Assembly (NCBI GenBank): GCA_035578175.1
Contig: JAQMRL010000001.1
Location: forward strand, 370,319,720 to 370,383,719
Direction: 5' to 3'
Source: Catonia carolina
Taxonomy: Eukaryota > Arthropoda > Insecta > Hemiptera > Achilidae
Length of the DNA: 64,000 nt
The position numbers were made by a program, and so were the translations under genes. The first letter of the stretch is position 1, and each line of letters starts with the position of its first letter. Of the stretch, positions 21,491-33,410 are shown one piece after another. Under the pieces are notes generated by a model that worked only from the letters and a program-made list of their open reading frames with translations, was not told the DNA's origin and did not search any database.

Positions 21491-24049
21491 GACATTCCGT
21501 TCTTTTATAAACAAGATTATGTTTTGTTTTTTCATAAGATTATTATGTGTTAATTCGTGTATGAGAACAATACATTTTATTTTTAAATATATATATTCGA
21601 TTTTTAAAAACCGAAGTTTTTTGGCCCACTTATTTTTATGTATATATGTTAGTTCATTTGGTTTTTAGATTTATTATATTATAATAATAAGATTTAAATT
21701 TATTATCATTATATTATAATTTTTTTTTGTTTTCATGTCATAAAAATCCTATAGATGTTTTATTGAATACGCTTCTTTAAATTTTAGATTGTTTTTTTTT
21801 TAAATAGTATAATTTTTTTTAAATTCTAATGGTTTTAAGCCTAAAACTAATTTTATATCTCAGTTGTACAGTCTACTTAATAAAAGAAGTGAACACCTAC
21901 CCTAGGACATGGCTTTTAGCATAGTTGAGTAGGTCAATTTCCTCTACCTCGTACTCTGTGAATTGCAATTGTATTGTAGCTATAGGAAGGAATGTATATG
22001 TACGGGTTACTATTGTAAAAAATATGGAAATAAAATTTATTATTATTATTTTACTGTGAATAAAGATCATTAATGAAAATGATAGCTATATGTTTTCCCT
22101 CTAATTTTCATTAACTTTTATGAAATAATTTCTGTCAAGATTAAATTTTCTCGTTACCGTTGTTTTGTAATAATTTATTTCACTTTTATGTACTATTAAC
22201 AAACTTGATACGATAGTTAAATACGTGTAGAACAGAATTGTAAAATTATTAAATTCAACGTAAAATGGCATCACAGTATACTAATGGAAATAAAATTACA
22301 GTATTTTATGAATTGCTCAAACCAATATTTCATGTTCTACTCTAGTGGGTAATGCATTACTAAGTGCACATTGGACTTTTCAAATGAATGAATAAATATA
22401 ATGTGTTCAGATATTAGAGATGAATTGTAATTATTTCCTTTTGAATGTTAACTTACCGAACAATTATGTATTGTTATACAAATCATTAGTTTTTTAAGGT
22501 TTACTACGTACCTACGAATGTAATCCATAAGCAACCTCGTATTGTAGAACTTAGTCATAAAATGTTAATGTTATAAAACAATACTGTGAGACAAATCGGA
22601 TCGGTAAACTTAAATTTAAATGTGCACACTGATATTTTGATTTTATCTGCAGTACCCAAAACTGTGGATTACGAATACATCAAAACAAAAAGGCAGATTC
22701 AATGAACCTCAAACTAGGTGATTTTATTTTCATTTTTACGAATACTATCTTGTTTTAATAAATTTATTTAAAACTAAAAAAAGATCAAAGAAAACAGTTG
22801 ACCTACGTTTCACTTAACACTTAACATCTTAATTAGATGAAAAAATTATTTAATTGAAGCCCTACCAACAGTTTGGTTTTTAGACATTACAGTGGTTATG
22901 GAATAGTAGGCCTACAAATGGATTTAGCATCTTAAAAACATCTAATCCTATCAGAAAATGTAACCTGAGACTGTACTATTTGCTTAGCACACTAACAACT
23001 ATTCCACGGAGCTAGATATTTTTTAATTCATCTGAAATTTGTTTATTTTGTTTTAAGCCCTGGGAACTCGGGCCAGCCCAGTCAGTCAGCTGGCACAAAG
23101 TATGGGGCGAGTCTTACGACTCGCCCCATACTGATACTTTGTACCAAAAACAAGTGTGTATTAGAAAATAGGAACCGAGAACACAGCAAAACTACCAGGT
23201 ATCTACATTATGCACTAATCACAAGTTACCGATTACGTATGCACTCTTCGTGAAAGGATGCTAAAACAATTTAACATGGCAGTAAGCGATAAAGGCAAGA
23301 AATATTCATTTAATTTAATTTCTTAATTTCTCTAACCGTTAAGTTACAGTAGGCTACTTAAAATATTTTTTTTTATTTTTGCTAAAATGTAATTCTCGAT
23401 CGTTTAGGATAACTGGGAATTTAATATATATTTATATGGCTAATAGAATATAGGTCAGTTAAGAGATGAATATTTAAGACACTATAAATAATTAGATTTC
23501 TTCCTTTTTTATATGTCTCGGGGATTTTTATTATGTACTCATGGTATAACTGAATAGAATATAGACTCAAGGAGGTGAAAAATAGCAGACCACCATCATA
23601 ACTAACAGAAAATTTATTACCATTAAATCCATAAATTAGTTGACAACCATATGGTTGCTTACTGAACTTGTTTTAACTCTAAACAAAAACAAATTTATTA
23701 GATGTCATTATCTGTTAATTTATATCGTTTTACTTGAACAAAATATCTACAACAGGATATTATCTGAATAAAACTACGTACGCATACGTGTATTGTTCTC
23801 TATTCAAGCTCTAAACACATTCTAAGTTGAAGTTTTCACGTTCTGGGTAGAATATCTATGTTAGATTAACTCGTGACAAGATAATTAAAAAATATTTATC
23901 TAAATAGTATGAAAATTACATCTAAAAAAGAAATTATTAACTTTTGAGAATAAGGGAAATTAATAAATTTTGAACTAGATTCACGTTTGTGACATTTGAT
24001 TACAGTACTATTTATAACAACCGTAAAAATCTGTTATGAAAAACTCACA
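21491..24049. other. Long AT-rich stretch; possible LINE 3' tail and one hairpin
   Basis: Around 21990-22050, GGAAATAAAATTTATTATTATTATT looks like a LINE 3' end with an (ATT)n tail or a gene's polyadenylation region, but no coding sequence could be tied to it. A perfect hairpin at 23100-23131 is listed separately. No gene is supported. Confidence 0.4.
23100..23131. repeat. Perfect 14-bp hairpin with TTAC loop
   Basis: Arms GTATGGGGCGAGTC and GACTCGCCCCATAC are separated by TTAC. A second, weaker pairing ACAAAGTAT..ATACTTTGT overlaps it. It is GC-rich against an AT-rich background, so it stands out. Confidence 0.8.
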
Positions 24050-24250
24050 CGACGTTCTCTTGTCAATCCAAATAATGAACAATATAACCTAACATTAGTA
24101 ATAAAACATTAGAAAAAACATAAAACTAACCTCAAAAAACATTACCTTATTTTAATCATGAGTGAAAGACGCAAAATGAAAATCAACCTCAGTTTAGCTT
24201 TAAAATACGGAAATTCACTCTTTCACACTAAATTAAGCTCTGTAGAAAAA
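24050..24250 (-). repeat. Interspersed repeat R5, copy 2
   Basis: The reverse complement matches 2965-3125 (shared GAGGTTGATTTTCATTTTGC and ACTCATGATTAAAAT). It sits immediately left of a CA-repeat-containing element and may be part of it. Confidence 0.55.
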
Positions 24251-24359
24251 AATGTTCTAAATAGAAGTTGATGAAAATGTTCGTGTCGGATCCTCTAGTG
24301 GTATCTAACTTAAGTTTCAAGCTTCAAGTTCGTACGATGTTCCGTTCTTGAGATATTCT

Positions 24360-24362
<3 letters not shown>

Positions 24363-24438
<76 letters not shown>

Positions 24439-24595
24439 GACCAATCGCTAAAAACATATTTTTGGGTTCAAGGGGTCTGAAAACGTGTATAATAGATCCG
24501 GTGAAAATTCGATTTCGAAAAATCGACATGTAAACAATACTTTCCTTCCTATATATTCATATAGGCAAGAGAAAGTAAAAATATGTCGTTCATCA
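24363..24595 (+). repeat. (CA)n microsatellite with attached conserved repeat R6
   Basis: About 37 CA units at 24363-24437 are followed by a conserved block (CCAATCGCTAAAAACAT, GGGTTCAAGGGGTCTGAAAA, ATTTCGAAAAATCGAC). The whole block recurs inverted at 27910-28062, also adjoining a CA/GT tract. The shared boundary means the microsatellite is part of the mobile or repeated unit rather than an independent expansion. Confidence 0.75.
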
Positions 24596-25360
24596 ACGGG
24601 AAAATGATATTTTTTAATACGTACGTCCATAAGTTGTAATTATGATTTTATGTTAAAAATTTACAATACTCATAAATAGTAAAAAAAATTACTCTCTTTT
24701 TTAGTATTAAAGTAATTACTGTTATGGCCGTAAGTTGTAATCATTTTGTATGAATAATTGACCAATGGAAATTTTTAAATGTAATAAATTAAGAACATAA
24801 GTAAGTTTTACACGGTTAAATATTGTCGTAATACCAAAGATATTGTATTCCTAATATACAAAACGCTTTAATGCCAGACAAAACCGCAACATAATTCCAT
24901 TTCATAATTTATTAACATAATTATTTGACCACAAAAGGTTTGTTTGAATTGTATCACTAGACTAAAATGAATCTACTAAAATGATGTACTCAATTTACAG
25001 TAAACTATATTTTCAAACGCTGAATCAGTTACAAATTTTTTCAATATTTTTTTTACCGATAATAGTAATTATTAGCATCGTCTTTTATTACTTATACTTG
25101 AGCGCCTTAATTTATATATACGTACCTTCGTCTTATAGTACTTATTCCATCAATAAAGATTAGCTACAAGTCTTGTAAATTCTTTCTATCTTGAACTACC
25201 CTCATTAGAGCTTGCAGAATCATGTTTTTCAAGTCTAATATTCTTCAACCATGATTATTCCTTCATCTAGGGTTCTGTTACCCTCAATTTTTCTCAATAC
25301 ACACTCCTCAACTCAGAATAAGTCTGAGAAGCTATAATTATCATTCCTATAAAAATAATG
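24596..25360. other. AT-rich spacer, nothing recognised
   Basis: No supported feature. Confidence 0.35.
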
Positions 25361-25544
25361 ACCTCAGTAAGCATTCTTGCTTTATTTGATTATGCTCATC
25401 AACTTACGGTGCTCACCCGTATCATTGAATCACCAACTTTGGTAACTTACCCGGCGCACGAAATCTAAAAATACTTCTCGGAAGCTTTTAAACTACTCAT
25501 GGACTGATACTTTAAGTACTAAACAACTTTATAGCTTTATTTTT
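25361..25544 (+). repeat. 184-bp tandem unit, left copy
   Basis: Begins ACCTCAGTAAGCATTCTTGC and ends CTTTATAGCTTTATTTTT. It is about 93% similar by eye to 26003-26186. The two were adjacent before a LINE inserted at their junction. Confidence 0.8.
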
Positions 25545-25556
25545 ACCTCGGTAAGC

Positions 25557-26000
25557 TTTTTTTTACGGATTAATTTTACAGCAAACGCCGTTTCTCCGTT
25601 CCCAACTTCCATTTTCCTCTATCGAAGCAAACGTCCTCCTCCAGGTTTCTAGCATCCATTGCCTCCCCTATATCGTCCTTCCAACCCCTTCGTGGTCGCC
25701 CTCTCTTCCTCCTTTCTGGTGGGATCCGTTCTAATATTTTTCGGGGCCATCTATCTGCTCCCATCCTCTTCACATGGCCGAACCATATCAACTGTCTTCT
25801 TTCCGTCTCTTCATTAATTGTTCTTGATAAATCCATGTTGTTTCTTATCGTTTCATTCCTTACTCTATCCAATTTAGAGATACCACAGCTTCTTCTGAGG
25901 AAGTCCATTTCAGCCGCTGCAAGTTTAGTTCTGTTGGCCTTACTTACATCCCATACTTCCGAGCCATATAGTGTGACACTTTTAACTAAACTTTTTAAAC
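25557..26000 (-). pseudogene. 5'-truncated LINE (ORF2 C-terminus) with 14-bp TSD
   Basis: A minus-strand frame starts within the element and encodes the LINE C-terminal tail. It contains VTLYGSEVWDVS (the YGSE.W motif), AAAEMDFLRRSCGISKLDRV, RRQLIWFGHVKRM and KRGRPRRGWKDD. It ends in a short poly(A) tract (TTTTTTTT at 25557-25564 on the + strand). Perfect 14-bp TSDs TTACCTCGGTAAGC lie at 25543-25556 and 26001-26014. The truncated frame has no upstream RT core. The frame is intact over about 140 codons, so this is a fairly recent but dead-on-arrival copy. Confidence 0.85.
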
Positions 26001-26002
26001 TT

Positions 26003-26186
26003 ACCTCGGTAAGCATTCTTGCTTTATTTGATTATGCTCGTCAACTGACGGTGCACACCCATATCATTGAATCACCAACTTTCGTAACTTAGCCGGTGCA
26101 CAAAATCTAAAAATACTTCTCGAAAGCTTTTAAACTATTCATGGACTGATACTTCAAGTACTATACAACTTTATAGCTTTATTTTT
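26003..26186 (+). repeat. 184-bp tandem unit, right copy
   Basis: Second copy of the unit at 25361-25544, including AGCATTCTTGCTTTATTTGA and ATTGAATCACCAACTTTCGT. Its first 12 bp overlap the LINE target-site duplication. Confidence 0.8.
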
Positions 26187-26820
26187 AAGTTGGAAAATTG
26201 CCTTCGGCTCATATTATGTTCTCACCGTACAAACGGAAAATTAAAATCCCTCTAATTTTACGGTAGTGTTTTACATTTTTGTTAATTGTGACAAGTAGAG
26301 CCACCAAGAATACCCGAAGGAGTTGTAAAACTTTATGAATCCTCTATCAGGACATCCAACTCATAATTTATTATTTTTATTGTATCCAGTTATATGCATT
26401 TTTGTCTAGAATGAACTAAAAATGTTTCTTCTGTAAGCATGTAAATTTTGAGATTTGTAATAAGTCACATAATATAGTAATAAAACCACCATATTATTTT
26501 TTAACGGTGTCCGCCATATTATTTTATAATTTAGATACAGTTTTTATTTTTTAACTTCATCCACAAATCATCATTGTCAAAATGAAAACGTTTAAAATAT
26601 TCTGGATTGCACAAAATAAAAGATAAAGTACTTGATTAGTACAACTTAAATTATATTTTAAATAATTCAGTTAGTCATTGCTTCTACATCCCCCGCCACG
26701 ACTTTTCCCGGAATTATATCCACTTTCACTTTCCTTTTATCTAATTATCTTGAAGAAGATATTTGGCGTCAGCTCTTGTACATTATTTAATGTCATATCA
26801 GTAACTATTTTTATTCAGTT
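26187..26820. other. AT-rich spacer, nothing recognised
   Basis: No supported feature. Confidence 0.35.
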
Positions 26821-26837
26821 TATAAATGTCAATTTGT

Positions 26838-26965
26838 GACCGCTCATCAGCATGATGACCGTTTCATGATGAACGGAACTGGAAGGGCTACCTTTTCACC
26901 CTGGCAGACGGTGGCTTCGGGTATTCAGTCTTCCAGGCAAAAAGCTGAAAGCAATCATTGCAGCT
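26838..26965. other. Compositionally distinct patch of about 130 bp, origin unknown
   Basis: The patch starts with CGCTCATCAGCATGATGACC and contains ACCTTTTCACCCTGGCAGAC. By eye it has about half G+C, against roughly a quarter to a third on both sides. The + frame from 26836 is open, but so is a frame one base over (RNWKGYLFTLADGGFGYSVF). I do not recognise the protein. Candidates are a bacterial or plasmid-derived insertion, a residual exon, or an assembly artefact. Confidence 0.3.
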
Positions 26966-27909
26966 TTAATAATTTTCAGTTTTGTCAGTATTCAAAAAAC
27001 AATACCGGCCTGATTATTGCCCTGTACATAATTTTTAATTTATTTACATTATTCTAGATTTTAAAATGCTGTTGAGTGCACTTAAGCACCCGTTTGCTCA
27101 CTTAAATCTTACAATGATTTATTCTTCAATGCTGTTTTTATCAATAACCATATTTCCCAGTACCTTCTTATAGCTTTTGATTTTTAAATTACTATTTAGA
27201 TTATATTGTTCTATTTTCCGTAACTTCATCTATTTTCTGAGTTACCTTAAAATTTTTTAACTTCCAAAATTCACTATCTAAAACGAAACTGGTTACATAC
27301 ATTTTGTTGAACCAGAGGCACGAAACTGGTCTATCCTTGGACACGGAAAACCATAGCTGGACTGGTGAATTTCGAAAACAAAAAATAACTTATGATAATA
27401 GATCATTTAAACGGCATTATTCATTAGTCTACGCTTCACTTTTTCCATTAATATGTACGCACGAGTGTATTTCATATGTATCTATATGTATTTGACTTTG
27501 AAGTAAAAATAATAACCTTTTCAAAAATAAATTAGAGTCTTATTTTGTGTATTTGAATAAAGCAATCATTCAATTTTATTTGGATGATAGCTTTACTATT
27601 AAATACTAAGTGTAGCTACTGTTAACTTACGTTAGCAGCTATTATATTACTACCCATTGAATGATGAATTTAATTAGTAGTAATTGTTATAAATTAAGCA
27701 AGCAACTTTTGCGTATTTATATTCATGAAAGTATTATTTAACTATATTTATTTGTTATTTCTTCCTGAATGGAGGCTGTATTGTCAGGGTCAAGCAAACC
27801 TACTAACAAAATATCGCTATTAATATGGTTTATTCCGGGCTTATTCCTAAACTCATTAGAGTAAATTAAAAAAACTGGTTTATTGCTTTTCCCGGTTTTC
27901 CTCAAATGT
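26966..27909. other. AT-rich spacer, nothing recognised
   Basis: Short frames only. A segment near 27865-27900 (AACTGGTTTATTGCTTTTCC) resembles one at 48280-48312, perhaps a small shared repeat. Confidence 0.35.
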
Positions 27910-28062
27910 TTACTTTCTCTTGCCTGTACGAATATGTAGGAAGGAAACTATTCACGTCGATTTTTCGAAATCGAGTTTTACCTGATATACACGTTTTCAG
28001 ACCCCTTGAACCCAAAAAACATGTTTTTAGCGATTGGTGTGTGTGTGTGTGTGTGCGTGTGA
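27910..28062 (-). repeat. Repeat R6, inverted copy with GT tract
   Basis: Reverse complement of the block at 24430-24595, ending in a GT-rich tract at about 28037-28061. The order of microsatellite and conserved block is the same in both copies. Confidence 0.75.
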
Positions 28063-31000
28063 AACTTGAAACGTGGTTAAGGTGAAACTCCACCGATTTG
28101 TTTACAGCTACAGCATCCAAAGTCATTGTTGCCAAAATGATTGGTGACATACTTTGGAGGAACGGTACCTAAAAGATAAGAAATCATTAGGAATTAGGTA
28201 TGAAAAAGTTCTTCGAAAATACAAAGAATTCAAAAACTATTTTTAGCTCAGGGTTTTATAAAAAATTAAACATTTGTAAGAAACAATATATTAATTTTGT
28301 AAAGATTTTCATAAATATTCTCTTACTACGTAAGAATACGAAAAGGTTTCTTCTTTTTATTAACAATTACGTAATAATTTTTAACCACTTAATACAGAAT
28401 GTACATCACAATTATCAATTTATTTTTAATTAGTGTTGACACTAGATCTCAACAGTCAAGAAGAAGGATGAATCCCCCATTGGAACCTTCTCAATTCTTA
28501 ATATTTTGTCTTTAAGTAAATTTGTAGGTACTATCGTGTACAGGCTATTTTTAATTAAAAACTTAAAAAGTAAATAAAATGATAATATTGTCCTCTTTCA
28601 AGAAAAATAATAGGTTTGGCTCTTCAGTTCTTTGATTGTAATACACGTCCTTATTTATAATTACAATGTAAACTATTTTTATTAGTATTACATGATTTCT
28701 ATTTTAATTGACTAATAAAATATTACAGTTTATTAAATTAGAATATTATTAGAAAAAATAATTACCAGTTCTCTTATCGTATACGGTTACACTGATTTTC
28801 GTGAATGTCATTTTTTTAAAAGAAATGTCATTATTTAAATTTATCGTATAATTTACTGTCAAATTTATCTTTGTTGTAAAAAATAAGAAAATAATTTTAT
28901 TTTTAAATACTACGCGTATAGGTTTATTAAATGTTATATTTTATTTTATGAAAAATAATTACTATATAAATTAATTGAATTTTCTATGAAGTGTTTTTTG
29001 ATTGGCGTACACCAAAGTAACTAAATAGCAATGCCTCAAAATTTGGGCGACTAAATTTCTATTCAAAGGTGAAACAAGTTTAAAAATGTGTTTATTGTTT
29101 CACTTAAACAAATTAAATTGTATCTTTTACGACTTATCTAATCTCATAAAAATGTTACTCTGTTATAAAAAAAAATGATTTAGGTCTTATATTTATAGTC
29201 ATAAAAAATATGCTGTAGTACACTTCCATTCATCATTCCCTCCTTAACGTAAAAATTGTTCTTAAATTTTTCTTCAAATATACGTATAATTTATCTCTTC
29301 ATAATATATGTGTAGAGGGAAAGTTTTGTATATATTTCGCAATAAACGTGAAAACCGCTGAACCAATTTCAACAAGTATCATAGGCTACTAAAGTGTTCC
29401 TTGACACTTCAGAGATATTTGAGTCATAAATTTACTTGAATAACTTTAAAACTTCCTGCGAAAAGTTTTTGTGGCTAAATTATAATTAATTTTCTGGAAA
29501 TTGTTTTAAATAATTTCGTATTACCATGGTAACGAATTTCACATCTTGTCTTATCTCTTTGCAGTAAAAAAGGCCCAACTCTTTTCTAAATCAGTTGCAG
29601 TCGGGTAACAAGTTACAGCAAGTCTTAAATGGTTTAGTATGGTTTTTCGTTGATGCTTTATTTACGACTGTAAAAATTATATAACTAGTATATGTGATAA
29701 TGATGATTGTGTTAAAATTGCCATGAAAGGGGGGATTTTGAAACCACTTTAACCAAACTTATTATTAATCAAATTTGTAAGAAACGTACCAATTTTATGG
29801 AATCTATTTCCCCAGCCGACAGGTTATCTGTCATTCTTCGATTCATAGCTAGTGGAGATGTTTCGTACACAAACTCATATATACTCTTTCAAGATTTCGA
29901 AGCAACCAATATCCGATTTTTAATTTTTTTCAATTTTTATCACGGATGCTCTGTATTTACCAGCTAAACTTTTCAATACATATCATCTCAATAAATTGTA
30001 AAGTTAAATCTGTACTTTACAACACAAAATTTTAAAAATATTAATTAAAAATTTGCAAAAATAAAGTAAAAAACAATCATCGAACTTAATCGAAAAATAA
30101 GTGTGTAGCTGCGATTGTCGCTAATTCGGATTCATAATTTTGAGTCTAGGCCTATGATTTCAGAAGAAACTAATTTTAATAGGGCTACTATTTTTCACAT
30201 AAAATTACAAATGTCGGGTAAACTAAACATTGAACAAAAAAAGTAGTAGGGTTATATACTGTATACATGTTGTAGTACTTGGAATTATCTTTAACTTTTT
30301 TCTTGTACATTTTTACCCTAAAATGTATCTTAAAGCTGGAGTTTTGAAAAAAGAACAATTTTGGGACGACAGCAAAGCTCCCTCAAAAATTTTCTAGGGA
30401 TACCACTCATCCCGTCTTAATGAAACTAGCTAATGTAGTAAATGAGAGAGGTTTAATCAGAATTGTTAAAGACTTTTTGTACATTTGCAGCGGAGTAAAG
30501 TGCCATTCATTTCTAGGATACATAGCAAATCCCAAAAACCCCGTTGGGGTTCGTTGAAAAACCTTAGTTCTCAAACTTCAGCTCAATTGATTTAGTTAAA
30601 AACTAATTCATAATAAAACTAACTAAACTAAACTTAACTAAACTTTGATTTAGTTTGTTTGATTTAGTTATTGATTTAGGTGATTTAGTTTTTTTTGTAT
30701 TTTGTTTGCTCCTGTATGAATAATACACACTCACATACACATCGTTTTACAGTAGTTGACAATTGAGTGCACGTAGTACCCGCTGCATGTACGGTCACCA
30801 TAACAAAAATACAAAATTATGTTTACATTAAAATCGATTTTTTTAAGGATTTCAAAATAAGAATCAATTCACAAGACGCAAACAACAATATTTATTGAAA
30901 CTTATTCATGCAATATCGTGTTTACGTTTAAGTTTCTTTAATAAAAGCAAACCATCTATTAGACCAAATGTGCTTGAATAGTTTATTTATGTAGCTCAGA

Positions 31001-32059
31001 TTACTTCAGAAAAGAAGAAACCAATATTTTTTAAATGGAAATAAAAGCTCTTGTCAATGGGATTACAATAGTAAGTACTAGTCTTCATCTGCTTTTCTTT
31101 TATATCAACTTCCTACTGCAACTAAAGGAAAAACATCTTGAAAAAAATCTTTAAAAAACCAGGTCTGAGAAAAAAATTACATTGAGTATTTTCTTTACAT
31201 TGTATGCATTTATGCTATTACAAAAAAAATATATAATTTTGTATTTTCTTTATGTAAGAAGATGTTTACCCACTTCAAAGTAATGTAGTTTTTTATATTT
31301 TCTTTTACATCAAATTACTTCAACGCATTTTAGATATTGGAGATTATTCACTACTGAATTATTAATAGAAACAATTTTATAAGCTTTTATTTGTTATTGG
31401 GAACGGTAAATTATCGAAAGTACCCAATTTAATAGCTAGTTTTTGGTCTGTTTTTTTTTTTAAATTAAATTATCGGGCATAAATTGCCATGGTCATTAGT
31501 TCTCGACAAATTCTGTTAAATAAATAAAGTCCACCAAAGAAACCTTCTACGACTGATAAACCCTGCGTTGTCAACGTCTTTAAAATTATATCCGCTTACG
31601 CTTCGTCAGTACAAGTGTAAAATTTACAACTACCCAACTGCCAAGGGTGTACAGACACTTTAAAAATAAAATATATTCGAGTTCTTACAGGAAGTTTGAC
31701 AAACATTTAAAACACATACTCCAGGTATTAAAGGGCCCGACGCATATGTGACAAGTACATGAAAATTAAATAAATAGGCCTAATTAATTTACACAAAGTT
31801 AAATAACCACTGAAACTTATTTCGTTCAAATGTGACTTAATAATCCGCTTTGTTTTAAAAAGTCTGCCTTCTTTTCAGATTCTATACCGGGTCGCAAATC
31901 CTCCTTAATTCTCTTTCATTTTTAATCTTCCTCTGATTTCTATGTGTATTGTGTATTCTTCTAATATGTGTCTAACAGTGAGATACACATTGGTATATTA
32001 GGACAGTGTGTGCGAACTGTATCACAGTTCTTACAATGTTTAAGAATACAAATTACTGT
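28063..32059. other. Long AT-rich stretch without supported genes
   Basis: A segment at about 29290-29640 contains AACCGCTGAACCAATTTCAA, a phrase seen in non-autonomous transposons of many insects, but I found no ends or second copy. At 30590-30700 permutations of AACTAA and TTAGTT form a simple-sequence inverted region. Nothing else is recognised. Confidence 0.4.
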
Positions 32060-32295
32060 AAGAAATTAGAGATTAATATTTGAGATCAGTACTGTAAGAA
32101 ATTTGAGTTCAACCTGGTAGATCTACCTGGATCTACCTTAATTTGAGATCTACCTGGAGATAAATCTGAGATCAATACTGTAAAAAAAATCATAAATCAA
32201 CCTGGTATGTTAACCTGGTGGCATATCAACCTGGAGATAAATTTGAGATCAATACTGTAAGAAATTAGAGATCAACCTGGTATGCCCAATCCATA
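32060..32295 (+). repeat. Imperfect tandem repeat (GAGATCAATACTGTAAGAAA.. / ATCAACCTGG..)
   Basis: Three to four irregular units alternate a GAGATCAATACTGTAAGAAAT-type block with an AACCTGGTAT or ACCTGGAGATA block between 32070 and 32290. The unit length varies (about 35 to 75 bp), so this is a compound minisatellite. Confidence 0.7.
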
Positions 32296-33401
32296 ATCTC
32301 ATCAATACTACGGTTTCCTTTCTTGGTAGATTTGTCGCATACTTCCATTTTGATGAAGTAATTTTTATTTCATTTAACTTAATTATTAATGTCCTCTTTC
32401 GATCTCCATCCTCCTGTAATGGTTTTTAACGTGGTTGTGTTTTTGACATGGATACAAGAATTCGAACAGGGACCCCCAGTGAAGTTTATTTGTATGTCAA
32501 GTGATTACCGAACAAAGTCACTTGCTCAACCCAAGATACTTTTAACAATTAAACAGTTTATAACTTACTTCTAATTGGTACCCCCGTAAAAAAATAGTAG
32601 CCAAGAAAGTTAAAATTAAATTCTGTTCAAAACAATACCACGTGTTGTTTATCACCTGAATTATAACAAATTAAAATATATATATATATTTATTTTTTTT
32701 TACTTAAGTGAATGAATTACTTAAGACTACCAATAAATGAAACACGATAAGTAGATTATTTTTGAAGGTTACACTACAAACAATTAAATTTATAATTTAG
32801 ATATTTTTAAAAACAGTAGAAATACAATTTGTTATAGATAATATAAATTGATTTATATTTGATCCTATTAAAATATTATAACACATAATAACCAAGATTT
32901 AATTGTCAGGTTAAAACATCTTTGTTTCATTTAATATAACGATTTTTGCGAAATAATTCTTATCGCAAATAGTGTTTATAAATGTAGAAGGTTTTAATGA
33001 AATCTTATAGGCCATCATTGAGGGTCAGGGTTATTTTACGTATATCAGACAATGATGTGGAATTAAATACAACGCTATAATCTAGCACCCATTTATTCAT
33101 GCGTATTTGTTTTTGTATCTTAAATCAAATTGCAATAAATTATGATTTCGGTTAAATAAAATGAACCTTACCAGCTGTTACTTCTTTTATTAGTATCTAT
33201 ATTTAGCTGCAAATAAATTTATCGTTACATTAGGCAGTATACATTATAAATAATTTAGGCCCGCGTTACCGAACTTAGTACAGATTACAGATTATTGATT
33301 TTATGGATTCCACCAAAAGCAGAAGAACGCTGGTTTCCCCCCGAACGAATAAAATAATGATGAATTATTTATTAATATATTAATCATTAATTAATATAAT
33401 T
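32296..33401. other. AT-rich spacer, nothing recognised
   Basis: No supported gene. TA-rich runs near 32675-32690. Confidence 0.35.
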
Positions 33402-33410
33402 AGATAATTC

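Noticed and set aside
24348..24533. Frame made of repeated His-Thr
   Set aside because: It is a translation of the CA microsatellite.
29290..29640. Sequence with AACCGCTGAACCAATTTCAA, common in insect non-autonomous transposons
   Set aside because: No ends, TSD or second copy in the window, so not annotated as an element.
31880..32050. Possible antisense LINE RNase H/zinc-knuckle tail (CPNIPMCISLLDTY)
   Set aside because: The match is too short and too degenerate, with several stops. I could not confirm the family.
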